This document shows positions 16,443 to 24,188 of a stretch of 37,580 nt of DNA, piece by piece. The stretch covers positions 1 to 37,580 of the forward strand of contig DJSQ01000134.1 of assembly GCA_002438075.1 (NCBI GenBank), read 5' to 3'. Within the stretch, counting starts at the first letter, position 1, and each line of letters opens with the position of its first letter. A model generated the notes under the pieces. That model worked only from the letters and a program-made list of their open reading frames with translations, searched no databases and was not told the origin of the DNA. The stretch is from Clostridiales bacterium UBA6330. Lineage in GTDB: Bacteria > Bacillota > Clostridia > Oscillospirales > CAG-272. Made by a program: the position numbers and the translations under genes.

Positions 16443-16476
16443 CAACAAGCTGTTTAGCGGCTTCAACGGCTTGTTG
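16443..16476 (+). other. Leader hairpin between two tandem promoters
   Basis: A perfect 8-bp inverted repeat (16443-16450 with 16469-16476) around an 18-base loop lies in the leader from P1 and ends just before the -35 of the second promoter. It may be an operator, an attenuator or a short RNA 3' end; the sequence does not decide. Confidence 0.4.
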
Positions 16477-16477
16477 C

Positions 16478-16506
16478 TTTACAAATCGGGCGGTTTGGTG
16501 TATGAT
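16478..16506 (+). promoter_or_regulatory. Downstream promoter P2 of the membrane XRE/lipoprotein unit
   Basis: TTTACA (16478-16483), a 17-base spacer and TATGAT (16501-16506), about 38 bases before the start codon. It is weaker than P1 by consensus but better placed. Confidence 0.5.
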
Positions 16507-16544
16507 AGAAACGAATTCAAGACACAAGGGGGAACGAATCGGAC

Positions 16545-17378
16545 ATGATTGGACAGAACATCAGAAGACTGCGAACCGAAAAGCAAATGACCCAGAAGGC
16601 ATTGGCAGACAAATTGTTTGTCACCGCGCAGGCGGTATCGCGCTGGGAGAACGGAGAGGTGGAACCGTCGCTTTCCACTGTGACCGAGATCGCGCGGATA
16701 TTCAATGTATCGGCGGACGAAATTCTCGGCATTGATACCAAGCCGCAAGCGGAAAAACCGGAGCCGGAAACCATCGTCCGTACCGAATTTGTTTATAAGG
16801 AGCCACCGCCGCCCGTGCTCGGCGTTTGCGAGGTCTGCAACAAGCCTATTTACGACGCGGGCGAGCTGATCCGCGAGGATTACCCAAAACAGATTATTTG
16901 CAAAACCTGCCGCGACAAGCGGGAGCAACGCAAGCAGGATACCATGCGTGAGAACGGAATCCGACATCGGATGCATTCCTTTGTATGGGGACCGCTTGCC
17001 GCCGTTGCAACGCTTGTCATCGGAATTGTAACCGCCTCCAAAACGGGGAATTGGGGACTGCTCGGCGCGTTCGCGTTCGGCGCGGTTGCGATATTCGCGC
17101 TGGTCTCCTGCTGTATCCTGCAAAACAATTTTATCGGGGAAATGGTTGCCACCATCTTTTCGTGGGGCTTTGTCAAGTTCCCGGGCGTAATCTTTGAATT
17201 GGACTTGGACGGAATCGTCTGGCTCCTGACCGTCAAGCTGCTGTTTTGGGTCCTCGGGCTCCTGCTGGCGTGCGCAACCGGCGCGCTTGCAATCGTGCTT
17301 GGCGGAGTGCTGTCCCTGTTTGTTTACCCGTATGCTATCCGCAAGAGCTTTGCGCATCCCGAGCAATATGAAATATGA
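16545..17378 (+). CDS. XRE-family regulator with zinc-ribbon-like motif and C-terminal membrane domain
   Basis: This 277-residue protein joins three parts. Residues 1-62 are a Cro/CI helix-turn-helix ('IRRLRTEKQMTQKALADKL', 'QAVSRWENGEVEPSLSTV'). Residues 92-125 carry two CxxC pairs (C95/C98 and C119/C122) spaced like a zinc ribbon or rubredoxin-type knuckle. Residues about 146-263 contain four hydrophobic segments. The visible order suggests a membrane-anchored transcription factor with its DNA-binding domain in the cytosol, possibly sensing metal, redox state or envelope stress; that role is inference. It is divergent from the small XRE gene, and the lipoprotein gene follows 30 bases downstream without a terminator, so that gene is a likely co-transcribed partner. 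Confidence 0.82.
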   Translation: MIGQNIRRLRTEKQMTQKALADKLFVTAQAVSRWENGEVEPSLSTVTEIARIFNVSADEILGIDTKPQAEKPEPETIVRTEFVYKEPPPPVLGVCEVCNKPIYDAGELIREDYPKQIICKTCRDKREQRKQDTMRENGIRHRMHSFVWGPLAAVATLVIGIVTASKTGNWGLLGAFAFGAVAIFALVSCCILQNNFIGEMVATIFSWGFVKFPGVIFELDLDGIVWLLTVKLLFWVLGLLLACATGALAIVLGGVLSLFVYPYAIRKSFAHPEQYEI

Positions 17379-17408
17379 TATCTTAAAAATCGGAAAGGAA
17401 ATACATCA

Positions 17409-19139
17409 ATGAAACGAATTCTTTTAACCGCAATGGCTGTACTTCTGCTGGTCTGCGTCCTTGCTTCCTGCGGGAAGAAGCCCGAGACACCGCCCGAGTC
17501 GACAAACGCTTCCGACGAGGTGTCGACAGGCGCGCCCACCGAGCCAACGACAAAGCCGACAACGAGCACTCCGACCGAAGCGCCGACCGACACGCCGACC
17601 AAACCGACAACCGAGGCTCCGACCGAAAAGCCTACCGAAGCACCGACAACCGCGGCACCCGATAAGCCGAGCCAACCGAAGGTGTACGAGGTCATCTTCC
17701 ATACGAACGGCGGAAGCGAGGTTGCAACAATCCGCGCAGAGGAGGGGACCTTGATTGAGGAGCCGACAAAGCCGACGCAGGAGGGCAAGAAATTTGTCTG
17801 CTGGTGTCTGGACGCGGAATTGACTACTCCCGCCGAATTTCCGCTGACCCTGACCCAAAAGACCGAGCTTTGGGCAAAGTGGAACACGGTCGTGCCGATT
17901 AAGGACTACCTGAAGGAGCTGATAGACGGCTACAAGCTGAATCCGTACAGCTACATTCCCGAAGCCATGCAACCATCGGGTGTTGTAAGAGCGCAGAAGC
18001 CGAATGATGATTACGGCGATTTCGTCTCAATCGCCGCTATCCCGAAGGGCTTTGGGGAGCAATGGCACATGATTACCGACAACCTGAACGAATCCATGCA
18101 CTTTTTCAAGGTCCTGCAATCGGTTGAGGGCGTGACGGCAACCTCGGTTGCGGCGTTCAACAACTGGTTCGACCAAAACCCGAGCGACACCGCGCACCAC
18201 AGCTTCCAAAACGGAATCTATAATGTAACGGTGGACTATGACGGCGTTTTCATGCAGTTCGTTCTGGATTATACCGTCAGCGGGCAAAGCGTGCAGATTG
18301 CAATGGCAATGAATATGCAGTCACGGGAAAAGGCAGTGCGGATTCAGCTCGGAGATGCAAACGCATTGACCTATACCATCGGCACAAATTCCTATTCCTT
18401 TGCAATCAAGTATCTTGGCGTTCGGACCGCATATTTCACGGTCCAAAAGAATGCGGACGGAACCGTAACAGGGCAAATCAACGAGCATCTGACGGTTTCG
18501 GGCGTGGGAATTCACAGCTCTGCGGACTTCATCATTACCGATACGTATGTGTCGGCAGTCGGAAACAAAGCAAGCGGAATTCTCGGGTTCACGGGCTATA
18601 TCAACGAGCTGTACGATACCAAAACAGGTGTTTTGCTCGGGTATGAGGTGCGGGAAACACTCAAATCCATTACCTATAACACGCTTTGGTTCAATCTTTC
18701 CGATGTTGACGGGATGAACTCCATCAAATACCGCGAAAAGACAGACAGCGAAGATGCTGCATTTTTCCTGAACGGAAGCACAAAGGAATGGAAGAACAAG
18801 TTGGTTGGTGGCATTAGCCTGAAAACCGCATCGCGCCGCTATGACATTGAGATGCGGACGCAATATTTCTATGTGCTTTCAGCGGACGGAAGCAGTTATG
18901 AGGAGGTCAAGGCAGAGGTTCCGATGCTGTTCGTGCAGGAGGAACAGCTGGAAACGCTGACAGAGGATGTCACGGAAAAGAATCCCAATCTGACCCTGAG
19001 CATTGATACCGACTCCCCGAGCCTGAAAAAGCTTCGGGAGGACTATGCAACCCTGATTGACGCGTTTATCGCGCATAAGAATGCAATGACCGAAGAAGAA
19101 ATCCGAAAAATGATCGGAGAAAAGGTTACGTTTGATTAA
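17409..19139 (+). CDS. Lipoprotein with Thr/Pro stalk and InlB-type (Flg_new) repeat
   Basis: This 576-residue protein starts with a lipoprotein signal peptide whose lipobox 'LASC' places the lipidated Cys at residue 21. A Thr/Pro/Glu-rich stalk spans about 25-90. One Listeria-Bacteroides (InlB B-type) repeat follows at about 92-158, recognisable from 'YEVIFHTNGGSEVATIRAEE' and the closing 'TELWAKW'. The remaining 415 residues are an unrecognised, beta-rich extracellular region with many Thr, Ser and Tyr; no catalytic motif was found. It should be tethered to the outer face of the membrane, with the stalk lifting the adhesin-like part through the wall. An AAGGAAA site precedes the ATG and a strong terminator follows. 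Confidence 0.82.
   Translation: MKRILLTAMAVLLLVCVLASCGKKPETPPESTNASDEVSTGAPTEPTTKPTTSTPTEAPTDTPTKPTTEAPTEKPTEAPTTAAPDKPSQPKVYEVIFHTNGGSEVATIRAEEGTLIEEPTKPTQEGKKFVCWCLDAELTTPAEFPLTLTQKTELWAKWNTVVPIKDYLKELIDGYKLNPYSYIPEAMQPSGVVRAQKPNDDYGDFVSIAAIPKGFGEQWHMITDNLNESMHFFKVLQSVEGVTATSVAAFNNWFDQNPSDTAHHSFQNGIYNVTVDYDGVFMQFVLDYTVSGQSVQIAMAMNMQSREKAVRIQLGDANALTYTIGTNSYSFAIKYLGVRTAYFTVQKNADGTVTGQINEHLTVSGVGIHSSADFIITDTYVSAVGNKASGILGFTGYINELYDTKTGVLLGYEVRETLKSITYNTLWFNLSDVDGMNSIKYREKTDSEDAAFFLNGSTKEWKNKLVGGISLKTASRRYDIEMRTQYFYVLSADGSSYEEVKAEVPMLFVQEEQLETLTEDVTEKNPNLTLSIDTDSPSLKKLREDYATLIDAFIAHKNAMTEEEIRKMIGEKVTFD
17526..17657 (+). repeat. Thr/Pro-rich stalk-coding tandem repeats
   Basis: Degenerate short repeats coding for variants of PTEAPT and PTKPTT make up the stalk of the lipoprotein. 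Such low-complexity tracts are prone to length change between strains. Confidence 0.75.
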
Positions 19140-19144
19140 AACCG

Positions 19145-19176
19145 AAAAGAGCGCGGAATTTCCGCGCTCTTTTGTT
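19145..19176 (+). terminator. Intrinsic terminator of the XRE-membrane/lipoprotein unit
   Basis: A perfect 13-bp stem (19145-19157 with 19161-19173) has a 3-base loop and a T-rich tail, starting six bases after the stop codon. Confidence 0.88.
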
Positions 19177-19208
19177 TCTGTCGAATCACAATTTTTGCAT
19201 TGCAGGAC

Positions 19209-19237
19209 TTGACAACTTTGAATAAATGGTGTATAAT
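19209..19237 (+). promoter_or_regulatory. Consensus sigma-A promoter of the LRR lipoprotein gene
   Basis: TTGACA (19209-19214), a 17-base spacer and TATAAT (19232-19237): exact consensus at both hexamers, the strongest promoter by match in the window. Confidence 0.85.
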
Positions 19238-19269
19238 AAAAGAAAGATGCAATCGGAGGTATGAACAAA

Positions 19270-20601
19270 ATGAAAAAGCAGCTTCTTATCACAATTCTCG
19301 TAATCCTTTTGGTAACGTGTACGGTAGCTTTATCTGCCTGCACCAACATAACACCCGATGAAGAGGTGGAGAGTACGGCGAAAGTAGAGCCTGTGGACAA
19401 TGTTCCGTATAGGATTAACTATCTGAAGGATGTTCCATCTACAGGCAATTGTACGGCGCAATTGGTGTTGAATTCAAACTGGGAAGAAGATTTTACGGTT
19501 GAGATTCCCGAAAAAAGTCCTGATGGGAATATAGTAACTCATTTTGAGCGGAAGTGTGACTTTTGTAACGGTTCGCATTTGCCGCTTATCCTCTCGGAAA
19601 AGACCTATCAGGAGGTTATTTATCAGCCTTTGTTGGTAGCAGTTGAACGTGGCGAACTGGGCGAAACAAAGGAAGATGGACGTTTTTATGTTAATAAAAT
19701 TGCTTCATATTATTTTGAAAAAGACCCCAAAAAGATGAAAACAACAGAAGAACGAGAGCAGTGTATCAATGATTATCCAATCACAAATCCAAACGGAGCC
19801 AACATTCCCATTCGCATTTTCTCAGATGATGTATCTATTACAGAAAAGCGAATGATTTGGGAATATCTATCTAAGTATACATCTCTTTCGGATAAAATCA
19901 TGAAGGCGGAATGTCTTTATTTTCAGGATGCAATTCGGAAGTTGGATTTGAACGATACACAAAAAGCAGAACTGATGGCAAAATACCGGTATTGCGAAAG
20001 TGATCATCTCGTCGGCATCTCGCTTCCCGACAGCTTGCTTGAAGTAACTCCAACTGCCTTTTTGGGCTATGAAAAAAGAATGCAGGAGGAAAATGGCATT
20101 TATTACGCGGGAAATTGGGTGGTTTCAACAGATAATGACATTATTTCTGCAACTTTAAGAGACGGAACAGTTGGAATTGTAAACGGTGCGTTTTACAACT
20201 GTCTAAACAGTATGACAAAAATCACAATCCCCGACAGTATGACGAGCATTGCTGATTATACATTTTCCGATTGCAAAAATCTGACGGACATCATAATTCC
20301 GAATAGTGTAACAAGCATTGGATCAACTGCATTTTCCCGTTGCAGCAGTTTGACAAGTATCACAATTCCGGACAGTGTGACAAACATAGGATCAGCTGCA
20401 TTCTCTCACTGTAGTAGTTTGACGAGTATCACGATTCCCGACAGTGTGACAAACATTGATTCTAATGTATTCGATGGTTGCCATAATCTGAAAACCATCA
20501 CATTTTCCGGTACGCAAGACCAATGGCTTGCTTTGATTGGCGAAAACTCTGTTGAATACAGCTTTATTAAAATCATTTGCTCCGATGCCACAATTAACTG
20601 A
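19270..20601 (+). CDS. BspA-type leucine-rich-repeat surface lipoprotein
   Basis: This 443-residue protein has a signal peptide and lipobox 'LSAC' (Cys24), so it should be anchored to the outer membrane face. The middle is unrecognised. Residues about 318-409 hold four 23-residue BspA-type (LRR_5) repeats of the form 'ITIPDSVTNIGSAAFSHCSS', closed by the usual capping segment 'ITFSGTQDQWLALIG' and a final 'KIICSDATIN'. BspA-type proteins act as adhesins or host/matrix binding proteins. Two ATGs compete: the one at 19261 lies one base from GGAGG, so I use 19270, which is ten bases away. Base composition and codon use are clearly more AT-rich than in all neighbours, pointing to recent acquisition. 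It is transcribed alone, with consensus promoter and terminator. Confidence 0.85.
   Translation: MKKQLLITILVILLVTCTVALSACTNITPDEEVESTAKVEPVDNVPYRINYLKDVPSTGNCTAQLVLNSNWEEDFTVEIPEKSPDGNIVTHFERKCDFCNGSHLPLILSEKTYQEVIYQPLLVAVERGELGETKEDGRFYVNKIASYYFEKDPKKMKTTEEREQCINDYPITNPNGANIPIRIFSDDVSITEKRMIWEYLSKYTSLSDKIMKAECLYFQDAIRKLDLNDTQKAELMAKYRYCESDHLVGISLPDSLLEVTPTAFLGYEKRMQEENGIYYAGNWVVSTDNDIISATLRDGTVGIVNGAFYNCLNSMTKITIPDSMTSIADYTFSDCKNLTDIIIPNSVTSIGSTAFSRCSSLTSITIPDSVTNIGSAAFSHCSSLTSITIPDSVTNIDSNVFDGCHNLKTITFSGTQDQWLALIGENSVEYSFIKIICSDATIN
20221..20496 (+). repeat. Four 69-bp tandem repeats encoding BspA-type LRRs
   Basis: Four in-frame 69-bp units, the middle ones nearly identical at the DNA level, encode the leucine-rich repeats. 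Their similarity suggests recent expansion or ongoing homogenisation. Confidence 0.82.
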
Positions 20602-20607
20602 ACCCTT

Positions 20608-20637
20608 GCGGGGACCCGAAACGGGTCCCCGCATTTT
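20608..20637 (+). terminator. Intrinsic terminator of the LRR lipoprotein gene
   Basis: A perfect 11-bp stem (20608-20618 with 20622-20632) with a 3-base loop is followed by ATTTTT, six bases after the stop codon. Confidence 0.87.
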
Positions 20638-20670
20638 TACCGTTTTTCTGCCTGATTTTTCTTTTTCCCC

Positions 20671-20699
20671 TTGCGCCGCGCGCCGAAACATGGTATAAT
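20671..20699 (+). promoter_or_regulatory. Promoter of the deoC operon
   Basis: TTGCGC (20671-20676), a 17-base spacer and TATAAT (20694-20699) preceded by TGG (extended -10). No DeoR-like operator palindrome was recognised. Confidence 0.65.
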
Positions 20700-20728
20700 A
20701 GAAGCAGGAACGCAACAGGAAAGGAACG

Positions 20729-21397
20729 GTGAAAACCGAAATGGAGCTTGCAAGCATTCTGTCCCATGTGGACCACACGAACCTGAAGCAGACCGCAACG
20801 TGGGAGGACATCCGCGCGCTTTGCGACGATGGGCTGACCTATCACACCGCGTCGGTCTGCATTCCGCCCGCCCATGTCCGCGCGGCGGCGGATTACCTCG
20901 GCGGCAGACTGCCCGTCTGCACGGTCATCGGCTTCCCGAACGGCTACAACACGACTGCCGCGAAGGTCTTTGAGACCGCCGACGCGGTGAAAAACGGCGC
21001 GGATGAAATCGATATGGTCATCAACCTCGGGCTTCTCCGCGAGCGCAAATACGAGGCGGTCCTGCGCGAAATCCGCGCGGTCCGTGAAGCCTGCGAGGGG
21101 AAGATTCTAAAGGTCATCATTGAAACCTGCCTTTTGACCGAGCAGGAGAAAATTCGGATGTGCGGCATTGTCGGCGACAGCGGCGCGGACTATATCAAGA
21201 CCTCCACGGGCTTCTCCACGGCGGGCGCAACGCAGGAGGACATTGCACTCTTTGCCAAGCATTGCCCCTCGCACCTCAAAATCAAGGCGGCGGGCGGCAT
21301 CCGCTCCTTTGCCGATGCGGAGAATTTCCTCGCCCTCGGCGCGGACCGTCTGGGGACCAGTGCGTTGGTCCGTCTTGCAAAGGAGGCACAGGCATGA
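20729..21397 (+). CDS. deoC: Deoxyribose-phosphate aldolase
   Basis: This 222-residue class I aldolase cleaves 2-deoxyribose-5-phosphate to glyceraldehyde-3-phosphate and acetaldehyde in the cytoplasm. The Schiff-base lysine is K157 in 'YIKTSTGFSTAGAT'. D95 ('EIDMVIN') and K186 ('IKAAGGIRS') fit the catalytic aspartate and second lysine of the family. The N-terminus 'ILSHVDHTNLK' is typical. The frame begins with GTG at 20729, four bases from AGGA; an ATG at 20741 (residue 5) is a possible alternative but is farther from the site. It is first in a four-gene salvage operon, and its stop overlaps the deoB start. Confidence 0.95.
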   Translation: MKTEMELASILSHVDHTNLKQTATWEDIRALCDDGLTYHTASVCIPPAHVRAAADYLGGRLPVCTVIGFPNGYNTTAAKVFETADAVKNGADEIDMVINLGLLRERKYEAVLREIRAVREACEGKILKVIIETCLLTEQEKIRMCGIVGDSGADYIKTSTGFSTAGATQEDIALFAKHCPSHLKIKAAGGIRSFADAENFLALGADRLGTSALVRLAKEAQA

Positions 21398-22569
21398 CGG
21401 CAAAACGGGTCTTTCTGGTCGTTCTCGACAGTCTCGGCGCAGGGGAAGCGCCCGATGCGGCGGCTTTCGGGGACCTCGGCGCGAATACCCTGCGCAGTAT
21501 TCACAACACGGGTCTGCTCCGCATTCCGACTTTGGGGCGGCTCGGCATCGGCAACATTGACGGCTTGTCCTTCCTCGCCCCCGTCCCGTCTCCCGCCGCC
21601 GCGTTCGGCAAAATGCGGGAGCGCTCTGCGGGCAAGGATACAACCATCGGGCATTGGGAGCTTGCGGGTCACGTCTCGCCCCGCCCGATGCCGACCTTTC
21701 CGCACGGCTTTCCGCAGGCGCTTTTGGACCGCTTCACCAAGCTGACGGGGAAGGGGGCCCTTTGCAACCTGCCGTATTCGGGGACCGATGTCATCCGCGA
21801 CTACGGCGAGGAGCATCTGCGCACGGGCAAGCTGATTGTATACACCTCGGCGGACAGCGTGTTCCAGATTGCGGCGCATGAGGACTTGGTCCCGCCCGAG
21901 GAGCTGTACGGAATCTGCCGCAAGGCGCGGGAGCTGTTGACGGGGGACTACGCCGTCGGGCGGGTGATTGCGCGCCCGTTTGTCGGGACGAACGCCTCGG
22001 ATTTCACACGCGTTTCCGCCGACCGCCGCGATTTTTCACTGGAGCCGCCTGTTCCCGTCCTGCCCGATGTCCTGAAGGCGGCAGGGTATGACGTGCTGTC
22101 GGTGGGAAAGATTATCGACATTTTCGCGGGGCGCGGTTTTACGAAATTCTACCGCACCCACGGCAACGATGAGGGAATGGCGGTTACCTCCGAGCTTGCA
22201 AAAACCGATTTCCGCGGGCTTTGCTTTGTCAATCTGGTGGATTTTGATATGCTTTACGGACACCGCAACGATGCGCGCGGCTATGCCGAGGCACTGAACC
22301 GCTTTGATGCGTGGCTCTCGGGCTTCCTGCCCGCCATGCGCGCGGATGATGTCCTGCTCCTGACCGCCGACCACGGCTGTGACCCGAGCGACGTCAGCAC
22401 CGACCACACGCGCGAATACGTCCCGCTTCTGGTTGTGGGACCGTCGGTCCGTCCCGTCTCGCTCGGGGTGCGCAACGGCTTCTCGGACGTTGCGGAAAGC
22501 GTGCTCGGGATGCTCGGCGCGAAGGGAACGTTCGGCGCATCCGATTTTTCGGGGGAGGTTCTCGTATGA
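21394..22569 (+). CDS. deoB: Phosphopentomutase
   Basis: This 391-residue protein of the alkaline-phosphatase superfamily interconverts (deoxy)ribose-1-phosphate and -5-phosphate, feeding DeoC. Visible motifs are the N-terminal metal site 'VLDSLGAGEAPDA' (D12), the phosphorylated threonine region 'AGKDTTIGHWEL' (T83/T84) and the C-terminal metal block 'LLTADHGCDPSDVSTDHTRE'. Length fits the DeoB family. The frame is open upstream inside deoC, but the ATG at 21394 has a perfect AGGAGG site nine bases before it and overlaps the deoC stop as ATGA. No purine or pyrimidine nucleoside phosphorylase is in the operon, so the sugar-1-phosphate must come from an enzyme encoded elsewhere. Confidence 0.96.
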   Translation: MTAKRVFLVVLDSLGAGEAPDAAAFGDLGANTLRSIHNTGLLRIPTLGRLGIGNIDGLSFLAPVPSPAAAFGKMRERSAGKDTTIGHWELAGHVSPRPMPTFPHGFPQALLDRFTKLTGKGALCNLPYSGTDVIRDYGEEHLRTGKLIVYTSADSVFQIAAHEDLVPPEELYGICRKARELLTGDYAVGRVIARPFVGTNASDFTRVSADRRDFSLEPPVPVLPDVLKAAGYDVLSVGKIIDIFAGRGFTKFYRTHGNDEGMAVTSELAKTDFRGLCFVNLVDFDMLYGHRNDARGYAEALNRFDAWLSGFLPAMRADDVLLLTADHGCDPSDVSTDHTREYVPLLVVGPSVRPVSLGVRNGFSDVAESVLGMLGAKGTFGASDFSGEVLV

Positions 22570-22991
22570 CAGACAGCGAACTGATACGGCTCGCCGATAC
22601 CGCGCGTAAAAATGCGTATGCGCCCTATTCGGGCTTTTCGGTTGGCGCGGCGCTTCTATGCGCGGACGGAACGGTTCAAACGGGGTGCAATGTAGAGAAT
22701 GCTTCCTATTCCGTGACCTGCTGTGCCGAGCGAAGTGCGCTCTTTGCCGCCGTCAGCGCGGGGAAACGGCAGTTCACGGCGCTCGCGGTCGTGGGCGGCA
22801 GACAGGGACAAGCGCCCGACAGCTTCTTCACGCCCTGCGGGGTCTGCCGTCAGGCATTGGCGGAATTCTGCGGTCCCGATTTCCCGATTCTCGTGTGGGA
22901 CGGAACGGAAACGCGGCGCTATCCGCTCGGGGAGCTGTTGTCCTGCGGCTTCTCCGCAGACGCGATGAAGCGCGGGGAGGACCGCACATGA
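22566..22991 (+). CDS. cdd: Cytidine deaminase
   Basis: This 141-residue zinc hydrolase of the small homotetrameric class deaminates cytidine and deoxycytidine to uridine and deoxyuridine. Zinc ligands and the catalytic Glu are visible: 'CCAERSALF' (C53, E55) and 'PCGVCRQALAEF' (C91, C94). 'NAYAPYSGFSVGAALL' and 'GCNVENASYS' are the usual substrate-binding segments. The start overlaps the deoB stop (ATGA) and the stop overlaps the start of the dehydratase gene. Length is slightly above the usual ~130 residues because of a short tail. Confidence 0.96.
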   Translation: MTDSELIRLADTARKNAYAPYSGFSVGAALLCADGTVQTGCNVENASYSVTCCAERSALFAAVSAGKRQFTALAVVGGRQGQAPDSFFTPCGVCRQALAEFCGPDFPILVWDGTETRRYPLGELLSCGFSADAMKRGEDRT

Positions 22992-23890
22992 GCGGCGCGC
23001 ATCGGGTCACGGCGGCGGAGCTTGCCCCGTTGCTTCCGCCGCGCGAACGGAACACGCACAAGGGAGATTACGGCTATATCGCGCTTCTCGGCGGGTGCAT
23101 GGAGTATTCGGGCGCGGCAAAGCTGGCGAATCTCAGCCAATCCGCCCTGCGCGCGGGATGCGGCGTGGCTACGCTGGCGGTCCCCGCGACCTTAGCGGGT
23201 GCGGTTGCGCCGTACCTTCTGGAAAGCACGCTTTCGCCCGCGCCCGACCGTGGGGACGGGCACATGGTATTTGATGCGGACTATCTGACCGCACTGACGG
23301 CGGGAAAGCGCGCGGTTGCGGTCGGCATGGGCTGGGCCAGGAGCGAGGAAAACAAGCGGATTCTGAATTGGCTTCTCTCGCATTACAGCGGCTCGCTTCT
23401 CATCGATGCGGACGGCTTGTGGGCGCTCTCCGAGTTGGGACCCGTCCAAGCGCTTTCTGCGGCAGCCTGCCGTGTGATTCTGACCCCGCATCACGGGGAA
23501 TTCGCGCGCCTGACGGGGCTGTCGGTCCCGCAGATTGAAGCGGACCGAAGCTCTACCGCACGGGACTTTTCCAAGCGCACGGGAGCCGTGACCCTGCTCA
23601 AGGGACCCGAAACGGTTATCACGGACGGGGAAACGGTGCTGACGGTTGACCGCGGCTGCCCGGGGATGGCAACGGCGGGAAGCGGGGATGTGCTTTCTGG
23701 CGTGATAACGGGACTCCTCGGCTACCTGCCGCCCGACGTGCGAACGGTTGCGCTCGGCGCTTATCTGTGCGGGCTTGCGGGCGAATATGCGGCGCTGGAT
23801 GTTGGCGAGATTTCCATGCTTGCATCCGACACGGTTTCCCACCTCGCCGAGGCAGTGCGCACGGTGCAAAAAGAAAGAGAACCTTGCTGA
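22988..23890 (+). CDS. nnrD: ADP/ATP-dependent NAD(P)H-hydrate dehydratase
   Basis: This 300-residue ribokinase-like fold protein repairs damaged NAD(P)HX by dehydration at the expense of ADP or ATP. Visible motifs are 'KGDYGYIALLGG' (25-36), 'LTPHHGEFARLTG' (165-177) and the catalytic/nucleotide loop 'ATAGSGDVLSG' (228-238, D234). The YjeF-N epimerase domain that many bacteria fuse to this enzyme is absent, so the epimerase, if present, is encoded elsewhere. It is last in the deoC operon and is translationally coupled by an ATGA overlap to cdd. The stop codon lies inside the terminator hairpin. A metabolite-repair enzyme in a nucleoside operon has no obvious direct role and may just be co-transcribed. 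Confidence 0.93.
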   Translation: MSGAHRVTAAELAPLLPPRERNTHKGDYGYIALLGGCMEYSGAAKLANLSQSALRAGCGVATLAVPATLAGAVAPYLLESTLSPAPDRGDGHMVFDADYLTALTAGKRAVAVGMGWARSEENKRILNWLLSHYSGSLLIDADGLWALSELGPVQALSAAACRVILTPHHGEFARLTGLSVPQIEADRSSTARDFSKRTGAVTLLKGPETVITDGETVLTVDRGCPGMATAGSGDVLSGVITGLLGYLPPDVRTVALGAYLCGLAGEYAALDVGEISMLASDTVSHLAEAVRTVQKEREPC

Positions 23891-23906
23891 AGGTTCTCTT
23901 TTTTTA
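23876..23906. terminator. Two-way terminator between convergent operons
   Basis: A perfect 10-bp stem (23876-23885 with 23890-23899) with a 4-base loop is followed by seven T on the plus strand. On the minus strand the tail is also T-rich. It ends both the deoC operon and the gltX-glnS operon and overlaps the last codons of nnrD. Confidence 0.85.
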
Positions 23907-24188
23907 TTTCTTCTTTCGCTTCTCCCACCATTTCTTAATCGCCAATGTCAGCGCAATACAGATGGGGAAGAACGGGGTAAAGGGTCCTGCCCAGAAGACA
24001 AGCACCGCCGTTGCCATAACCGCCGCCCAATTCCAGCCGAAGATCAGCTTCAGAAGATAGCCGCCCCAAACGGGGGAGTAAACCACCGCGATTACCGCGA
24101 TCAGCAGAACCACGGTTCGCCAATCGCGGCATTCGTCAAAGATCCAGCGGAAAAAGGTTTTGACCTTTTCCCAAAGCTTTCGGAACAT
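23904..24188 (-). CDS. Small membrane protein of unknown function (94 aa)
   Basis: This 94-residue protein has an N-terminal amphipathic basic segment (MFRKLWEKVKTFFRW), three hydrophobic stretches (about 25-40, 53-69 and 72-85) and a Lys-rich end (KKWWEKRKKK), typical of a small integral membrane protein. I recognise no family. The start ATG shares one base with the glnS stop (TGATG), and GAAGGG precedes it, so it is translated with glnS. Its frame is protein-like throughout and not a shadow of another gene, since it occupies the only space between glnS and the terminator. Confidence 0.7.
   Translation of the reverse strand: MFRKLWEKVKTFFRWIFDECRDWRTVVLLIAVIAVVYSPVWGGYLLKLIFGWNWAAVMATAVLVFWAGPFTPFFPICIALTLAIKKWWEKRKKK

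Noticed and set aside
16411..16548. Possible 45-codon leader peptide overlapping the XRE-membrane gene start
   Set aside because: Its ATG lies in the -10 hexamer of P1, so it would not be in the transcript, and it has no ribosome binding site.
20221..20496. Regular repeats that could suggest a CRISPR-like array
   Set aside because: The 69-bp units are in frame, have no unique spacers and encode BspA-type LRRs.
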